Shown here: piece after piece, positions 5,695 through 9,522 of the stretch
Numbering within the stretch: position 1 is the stretch's first letter
How the letters are laid out: each line of letters opens with the position of its first letter
Assembly: GCA_030152805.1 (NCBI GenBank)
Contig: JASLIG010000012.1
Span: 1-9,522 of the forward strand
DNA from: Solirubrobacterales bacterium
GTDB lineage: Bacteria; Actinomycetota; Thermoleophilia; Solirubrobacterales; 70-9
Direction: 5' to 3'
DNA length: 9,522 nucleotides
Made by a program: the position numbers and the translations under genes
The notes under the pieces: generated by a model
Told to the model about the DNA's origin: nothing
What the model saw: the letters and a program-made list of their open reading frames with translations, nothing else
Databases searched by the model: none

Positions 5695-5735
5695 TGTGGG
5701 AGCGGCGAAAGCGCTTACAGAGCGGCTCTACGGCC

Positions 5736-6902
5736 CTACGCCTGTTCGGCCCGCTGCGGAGCGGCCCTGTAGGTGCGCCGCGTCTCGGCGACGGCGTCGC
5801 GGTAGACGTCCTCGATCGCGATGCCGGCATCGAGCGCCTCGCGCGCCCGCTGGGCGCCGTTGCGCGCCGGCAGCTCGACCTCGATGCCGAGCTGGGCGCG
5901 GGCCGGCTCGGTCCAGGCGAGCAGCTGCTCCAGCGCCGCTGCCGCCTCAACCTCCTCGCCGCGCCGGAAGTCGATCAGCCGCCCGCTCATCCCGTGGCGG
6001 ATCGCCCGCCAGAGGTTCTCCTCGATCTCGCGGTCGCGCAACGGCGACCCCACCCCCCCGTAGCCGTGCTCGTCGTAGGCGAGCGCGGTCTGGGCGATGC
6101 AGGCGGCGATCAGGCCGGCGAGGGCGAAGGACTCCTCGCCGCGCGTCTGCGCGTCGCAGACGCGCACCTCGACCGTGCCGAAGGCGTGGTGTGGGCGAAC
6201 GCTCCACCACAGCTGCGTCGACTCGACCACCGAGCCGACCCGCTCCAGCAGCCCGACGAAATCGGCGTACCCGTCCCAGTCCCCGAACGGGCTGGGCACG
6301 CCGCAGCGCGGGAAGGTGCGGGTGAAGATCTCGGTGCGGACCGTGTGCAGGCCGCTGTCGCGGCGGTCGAGGAAGGGCGAGTTGGCGGAGACGGCGAGCA
6401 ACAGTGGCAGCAGCTCGCGCATCCAGTCGCAGACGGCGATCGCCCGGTCGGCCCCGCGCACCCCCATGTGCACGTGCATGCTCCAGGTGTTGTTGCGCTG
6501 GGCGACGTAGCCGAGTTCGTGGCGCAGGCGGTTGTAGTGGGGGGTGTCGATGATCCGCTGGTCGAGGTAGTCGGCCCAGGGGTGCGTTCCCATCGCGCCC
6601 AGCCCCAGGCCCATGCCTTCGATCAAGCTGAAGAGGCGGGCGCGGCGCTCGCGCTGCAGCGCCACCGCCTCGGCGAAGCTCTCCGCCCGACCGGAGCGGA
6701 TCTCAATCTCCGAGGCGATCAGCTCGCCCGCGGCCGACTCGGCCAGCACCTCGTCCGCCTGACAGGCTTCGTACACCTCCTCGAAGCGGTGCTCGAGCTC
6801 CAGCGTCGCCGGGTCCAGGATCGCGAACTCCTCCTCGAGCCCGATCGTGAAGTCGGTCGAGGATTCGAACGTCTCCCGAGCACGGTCGAGGTCGAGGGAC
6901 AA
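5736..6902 (-). CDS. Carboxylate-amine ligase of the glutamate-cysteine ligase 2 (YbdK) family
   Basis: 388 residues, usual for the family (about 370). These ATP-grasp-like enzymes join an amino acid amine to a glutamate carboxylate; the E. coli member YbdK has weak glutamate-cysteine ligase activity, and the substrate here cannot be told from sequence. Signatures: TIGLEEEFAILDP (19-31), with the Glu cluster for metal and ATP; SMHVHMGV (141-148); LAVSANSPF (169-177); TEIFTRTFPRCG (190-201); TVEVRVCD (243-250). The start is TTG at 6902, because there is no other start codon before the conserved GLEEE. It lies 14 bases after the rex stop, so it is probably in the same transcript. The ribosome binding site is poor, so coupling to rex translation is plausible. 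Next to a glutaredoxin-like gene and Rex, a role in low-molecular-weight thiol or redox metabolism is a reasonable inference only. Confidence 0.9.
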   Translation of the reverse strand: MSLDLDRARETFESSTDFTIGLEEEFAILDPATLELEHRFEEVYEACQADEVLAESAAGELIASEIEIRSGRAESFAEAVALQRERRARLFSLIEGMGLGLGAMGTHPWADYLDQRIIDTPHYNRLRHELGYVAQRNNTWSMHVHMGVRGADRAIAVCDWMRELLPLLLAVSANSPFLDRRDSGLHTVRTEIFTRTFPRCGVPSPFGDWDGYADFVGLLERVGSVVESTQLWWSVRPHHAFGTVEVRVCDAQTRGEESFALAGLIAACIAQTALAYDEHGYGGVGSPLRDREIEENLWRAIRHGMSGRLIDFRRGEEVEAAAALEQLLAWTEPARAQLGIEVELPARNGAQRAREALDAGIAIEDVYRDAVAETRRTYRAAPQRAEQA

Positions 6903-6916
6903 GGCTGGCTCAGCTC

Positions 6917-7585
6917 TCAGGTCAGGTAGAAGTAGAGCGCGTAGAGCAGGTCGACTGCCGGGCTCGAGGTGTGGACCGTCACCTCCGGTGGCACCTGCAG
7001 GAGCTGCTCGGAGTAGTTGAAGATGATCTTGACCCCGGCCTCGACCAGGCGGTCGGCGACGGCCTGGGCGGCGGCAGCGGGCACGGCGAGCACGCCGACG
7101 ACGATCTCCTGCGCGGCGACGACCGACTCCAGCTCGCCGAAGTCGCGCACGCGCAGACCGCCGACCTCGCTCCCCACGACGCCGGCGTCGACGTCGAACA
7201 TGGCGACGATCTGGAAGCCGTGGTCGGCGAAGATGTCGGAGCTGGCGATCGCCTGGCCGAGGTTGCCGGCGCCAAAGAGGGCGATGTTGTGCTGCCCGGA
7301 GGTGCGCAGGATCTTGCGGATCTCCGTCACCAGCGAGTCGACGTTGTAGCCGACTCCGCGCTTGCCGAACTTGCCGAAGCCGGAGAGGTCGCGGCGGATC
7401 TGGGTCGGGTTGATGTGCGTGTACTCGGAGAGTTCCTGCGAGGAAATCGTCTCGCGTCCCATCTTGCGGGCCTGTGTCAGCACCTGCAGGTAGCGCGAGA
7501 GCCGCGCCGCGACCCCAAGCGAGAGCCGCTCGCCATCGACGATCAGCCCGTTCGCCGGCTCCTGTTCTTCGACCAGAGGATTCAC
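6917..7585 (-). CDS. rex: Redox-sensing transcriptional repressor Rex
   Basis: 222 residues. Rex binds DNA when NADH/NAD+ is low and lets go when NADH binds, so it controls respiratory and fermentative genes. The N-terminal winged helix spans about 27-95, with LSRYLQVL (29-36), SSQELSEYTHINPTQIRRDL (48-67) and GKFGKRGVGY (71-80). A Rossmann fold follows with GAGNLG (105-110) and the acidic residue after strand 2 in MFDVD (129-133). The C-terminal domain-swap helix ends DLLYALYFYL (212-221). The frame is open up to 7798, but that part overlaps the glutaredoxin-like gene and is arginine-rich noise. I chose GTG at 7585 because it overlaps that gene's stop as GTGA, the same arrangement as tsaD/grx, and gives the normal family length. 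The glutaredoxin-like gene directly before rex is common in actinobacteria; there hemA usually follows, which is not the case here. Confidence 0.95.
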   Translation of the reverse strand: MNPLVEEQEPANGLIVDGERLSLGVAARLSRYLQVLTQARKMGRETISSQELSEYTHINPTQIRRDLSGFGKFGKRGVGYNVDSLVTEIRKILRTSGQHNIALFGAGNLGQAIASSDIFADHGFQIVAMFDVDAGVVGSEVGGLRVRDFGELESVVAAQEIVVGVLAVPAAAAQAVADRLVEAGVKIIFNYSEQLLQVPPEVTVHTSSPAVDLLYALYFYLT

Positions 7586-7830
7586 GCCCCCACAGTATCG
7601 AGCCTCGCCCGCACGGCGGCCTCGTCGAGGACGAGCTCGGAGACGACCTCTCCGTCTATCTCGACGACGGGGATCTTCTCCAGCATCCGCCTCAGCAGCA
7701 GCTCCTCGCTCTCGATGTCCACCTCGTGCAGCTCGAAGCGGTAGCCGTCGACGTGCATCCCGATCAGCGCGTCCACAGCCTCGAGGCAGAGATGGCACTC
7801 GGGGCGGGTGTAGACGGTGACCCGCGTCAT
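7582..7830 (-). CDS. Small glutaredoxin-like thiol-disulfide protein
   Basis: 82 residues, a complete minimal thioredoxin fold. Strand 1 is TRVTVYTRPEC, followed by the active site C12-H-L-C15, and the cis-proline region is KIPVVEIDG (52-60). This fits the glutaredoxin-like DUF836 group found before rex in actinobacteria. It probably acts as a cytoplasmic thiol-disulfide oxidoreductase, but its partner (mycothiol, glutathione or a protein) is unknown. I chose the ATG at 7830, which overlaps the tsaD stop (ATGA) and sits one residue before the fold; the frame is open further up to 8058, but only as an arginine-rich shadow of tsaD. Its stop overlaps the rex GTG, so tsaD, this gene and rex form a chain of four-base overlaps, which suggests translational coupling. 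Confidence 0.9.
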   Translation of the reverse strand: MTRVTVYTRPECHLCLEAVDALIGMHVDGYRFELHEVDIESEELLLRRMLEKIPVVEIDGEVVSELVLDEAAVRARLDTVGA

Positions 7831-8837
7831 GCAGCGGCGGCGCGCTTGGGGGTGGGAAAAGCGTCGTAGGTGAGGTACTCGGGGTACGGGATGGCGTCTG
7901 CGAAGCGAGCGGCGGAGCCGATCATCGCGGCGTTGTCGGTACAGAGGGAGAGCGGGACGAGCTTTAGCCGGACACCTCGGCGCTCGCAAAGGTCGGCGAC
8001 GGCATCGCGCAGCGGACCGTTGGCGGCGACGCCGCCGCCGAGCGCGACGGCCTCCCACTCGCCTTTCTTCAGCGCCCGCTTGAGCTTGGCGAGGAGCTGG
8101 CGGACGGCGGCGGTCTGGAAGCTGGCGGCGAGGTCGGCGCGGCGCGCCTCGACGCCGTCGGGACCGAGGTCGCGACAGAGGTAGACGAGCGCCGTCTTCA
8201 GGCCGCTGAAGCTGAAGTCGAGACCGGGATCGCGGCTCATCGCGACGGGCATCTCAAACGCCTCGGGATCGCCCTCCTCGGCGAGCTTTTGCAGCGCCGG
8301 CCCGCCCGGGTAGCCGAGTCCGAGCAGGCGTGCGACCTTGTCGAAGGCCTCCCCGGCGGCATCGTCGAGGGTCTGGCCGAGCAGCTCGTAGCCGACGTGG
8401 TCGCGGACGCCGGCGAGCAGCGTGTGGCCGCCGCTGGCGAGCAGGCAGAGGAAGGGCGGCTGCAGCGGCTCGGGCTCGAGGAAGTTGGCGGCGACATGGC
8501 CCTGCAGGTGATCGACCGGGGTCAGCGGCAGCCGCCGCGGCGCGGCGATCGCCTTGGCGGTGCTGACGCCGACCAGCAGGGCGCCGATCAGGCCGGGCCC
8601 GGCGGTGACGGCGACCGCCTCGATCTCGTGGAGGGTCACGCCCGCCTCACCCAGCGCCGCCTCCACCACCGGCGCGGTCAGCTCCAGGTGGTGGCGCGAG
8701 GCGACCTCCGGCACCACGCCGCCGAACTGCTCGTGCGCCGCCGCCTGCGAGGAGATCACGTTGGAGAGGATGCGCGGGCCGTCGAGCACCGCCGCGCAGG
8801 TGTCGTCGCAGGACGTCTCTATGGCAAGGAGTGTCAT
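7827..8837 (-). CDS. tsaD: tRNA N6-adenosine threonylcarbamoyltransferase TsaD
   Basis: 336 residues, normal length. TsaD transfers the threonylcarbamoyl group to A37 of ANN-decoding tRNAs, working with TsaB and TsaE on the adduct made by TsaC. It has the ASKHA fold. Visible signatures: AIETSCDDT (5-13); VVPEVASRHH (41-50); the metal-binding pair H110 and H114 in DHLQGH; ASGGHT (134-139); FSFSGLKTA (208-216); GGGVAANGPL (267-276); and Asp301 in CTDNAAMIG, the third metal ligand. The start is ATG at 8837, 25 bases after the rimI stop, with no clear Shine-Dalgarno sequence, so it may rely on coupling within the operon. It sits in the common actinobacterial order tsaB-rimI-tsaD. tsaE is not in the window and may lie before tsaB. 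Confidence 0.97.
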   Translation of the reverse strand: MTLLAIETSCDDTCAAVLDGPRILSNVISSQAAAHEQFGGVVPEVASRHHLELTAPVVEAALGEAGVTLHEIEAVAVTAGPGLIGALLVGVSTAKAIAAPRRLPLTPVDHLQGHVAANFLEPEPLQPPFLCLLASGGHTLLAGVRDHVGYELLGQTLDDAAGEAFDKVARLLGLGYPGGPALQKLAEEGDPEAFEMPVAMSRDPGLDFSFSGLKTALVYLCRDLGPDGVEARRADLAASFQTAAVRQLLAKLKRALKKGEWEAVALGGGVAANGPLRDAVADLCERRGVRLKLVPLSLCTDNAAMIGSAARFADAIPYPEYLTYDAFPTPKRAAAA

Positions 8838-8862
8838 CGCGATCGGGGCGGCGCAGCGGGGC

Positions 8863-9333
8863 TCAATCGAGCCACATGATCAGCGCGTCCTCGCCGTTGT
8901 CCTGGTAGTAGCGAGGGCGGACCCCGGCGGAACGGAAGCCGAGCCGCTCGTACATCGCGATCGCCGGCCGGTTGGAGACGCGCACCTCGAGCGTGAACGG
9001 CAGCTCTCTCCCCGCCTCCTCGAGCAGCTGCCCGATCAGCCGGCGGGCAACCCCGGCGCGGCGCCGCTCCGGTGCCACGGCGACGTTCATCAGGTGCCAG
9101 GCCTGGTCGTAGCGGGAGCAGACCAGGTAGCCGAGCAGCTCCTCGCCGGCGCTGGCGGCGAGACAGATGCCCGAGGGCTTGGAGAGCTCGAGCACGAACA
9201 TCGCCAGCGACCAGGGGGTCGGGAAGGAGCGCCGCTCGACCGAGAGCACCGCGGGCAGGTCGCTGTAGGCGAGACGCCTCACCGTCATCTGTCGGGCCAG
9301 CTCACTCTGCTCTATGGGGATCGTCTCGCTCAC
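8863..9333 (-). CDS. rimI: Ribosomal protein S18 alanine N-acetyltransferase RimI (GNAT family)
   Basis: 156 residues from the GTG at 9333. The GNAT fold is complete: VRRLAYSDLPAVLSVERRSF (18-37), PWSLAMF (40-46), the acetyl-CoA loop ERRRAGVARRL (89-99), LEVRVSNRPAIAMYERLGF (115-133) and the RimI-type ending YYQDNGEDALIMWLD (142-156), close to the E. coli NGEDAIIM sequence. RimI acetylates the N-terminal alanine of S18 in E. coli; actinobacterial homologues may act on other N-termini. The start is uncertain. GTG at 9333 has GGAGAGG four bases before TGGC-GTG, but overlaps tsaB by 32 bases. ATG at 9288 (residue 16) begins just before the fold, gives 141 residues and follows the tsaB stop by 13 bases, but has a weak ribosome binding site. 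Confidence 0.93.
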   Translation of the reverse strand: MSETIPIEQSELARQMTVRRLAYSDLPAVLSVERRSFPTPWSLAMFVLELSKPSGICLAASAGEELLGYLVCSRYDQAWHLMNVAVAPERRRAGVARRLIGQLLEEAGRELPFTLEVRVSNRPAIAMYERLGFRSAGVRPRYYQDNGEDALIMWLD

Positions 9334-9522
9334 GCCACCTCTCCGCGTCGGGAGGCCTCAGGTAGATCGGGGCGGGCGGGCCGGAGCCCACGGCCCCGCC
9401 GGTCGCCGTGAGGGCGCAGATGTGCCGCGCCGCGACCCGGTGCACGGGGTCGGCGTCGTCCGGCGTCTCGACACCGATCTCATCGCGAAATCGTACCGCC
9501 CCCGACCCGGCCGCCAGCGGGG
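9302..9522 (-). CDS. tsaB: tRNA threonylcarbamoyladenosine biosynthesis protein TsaB, C-terminal part
   Basis: The minus-strand frame entering at the right edge and ending in TGA at 9302 gives 73 complete codons including the stop. It reads LAAGSGAVRFRDEIG early on, then DPVHRVAARHICAL, and near the end PAPIYLRPPDAERW, which is the standard TsaB C-terminus (GxGAxRFR ... hrVsA ... P.YLR.pdAe). TsaB is the non-catalytic partner of TsaD in t6A synthesis. The last residues (about RERDDPHRAE) overlap the start of rimI and are unlike the family, probably a simple extension. The N-terminal two thirds lie outside the window. Confidence 0.88.
   Translation of the reverse strand, partial: PLAAGSGAVRFRDEIGVETPDDADPVHRVAARHICALTATGGAVGSGPPAPIYLRPPDAERWRERDDPHRAE

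Noticed and set aside
5653..5735. A Rex operator (TTGTGAA-N6-TTCACAA type) in front of hppA or elsewhere
   Set aside because: I looked for it in the gaps and found no convincing match. Targets of this Rex presumably lie outside the window.
5694..6929. A 411-codon plus-strand open frame opposite the carboxylate-amine ligase
   Set aside because: It is a shadow of the ligase on the other strand: low-complexity Arg/Val/Gly/Ala composition, no recognisable motif, and the minus-strand frame carries all the conserved residues.
7586..7798. N-terminal extension of Rex by 71 residues
   Set aside because: It overlaps the glutaredoxin-like gene in another frame, is arginine-rich, and exceeds normal Rex length; the GTG at 7585 gives the expected protein.

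Overview
The window is high-GC and looks like chromosome from an actinobacterium, most likely of the Thermoleophilia/Solirubrobacterales type. This is inference from gene content: a K+-independent proton pyrophosphatase, Rex directly after a small glutaredoxin-like gene, and several secreted families (collagen-like head protein, PPT-I-x-x-x-V type secreted protein, signal-peptide proteins ending in SAQA) that are typical of that order. Every gene I can support lies on the minus strand, so the window reads biologically from right to left.

Right part (9522 to 5736): six genes, tightly packed: the 3' end of tsaB, rimI, tsaD, a glutaredoxin-like gene, rex and a GCS2-family carboxylate-amine ligase. 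tsaD/grx and grx/rex overlap by four bases (ATGA, GTGA), and rex and the ligase are 14 bases apart, so this is probably one operon. It combines tRNA t6A synthesis (TsaB, TsaD), protein N-acetylation (RimI), the NADH/NAD+ sensor repressor Rex and thiol or redox functions.

Middle (5652 to 3512): hppA, a complete 694-residue membrane pyrophosphatase. It begins at a TTG with a strong Shine-Dalgarno sequence, has a possible promoter of its own, and ends in a good intrinsic terminator.

Left part (3467 to 1): an accessory module. A protein made of two fused TetR units has a 25-bp inverted repeat upstream of its TTG start. Its stop codon overlaps by four bases the start of a secreted six-cysteine protein whose mature part is extraordinarily rich in TTA leucine codons. 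Next come a strong hairpin, a membrane-targeted or secreted collagen-like protein with 25 uninterrupted G-X-Y triplets, another long hairpin, and the start of a further secreted protein that runs off the left edge. The module reads as a regulator followed by cell-surface or exported proteins. It differs visibly in base and codon use from the housekeeping genes to its right. Its function is unknown.

No tRNA, rRNA, CRISPR, transposase or phage gene was seen. The longest stretch without a gene is about 180 bases.
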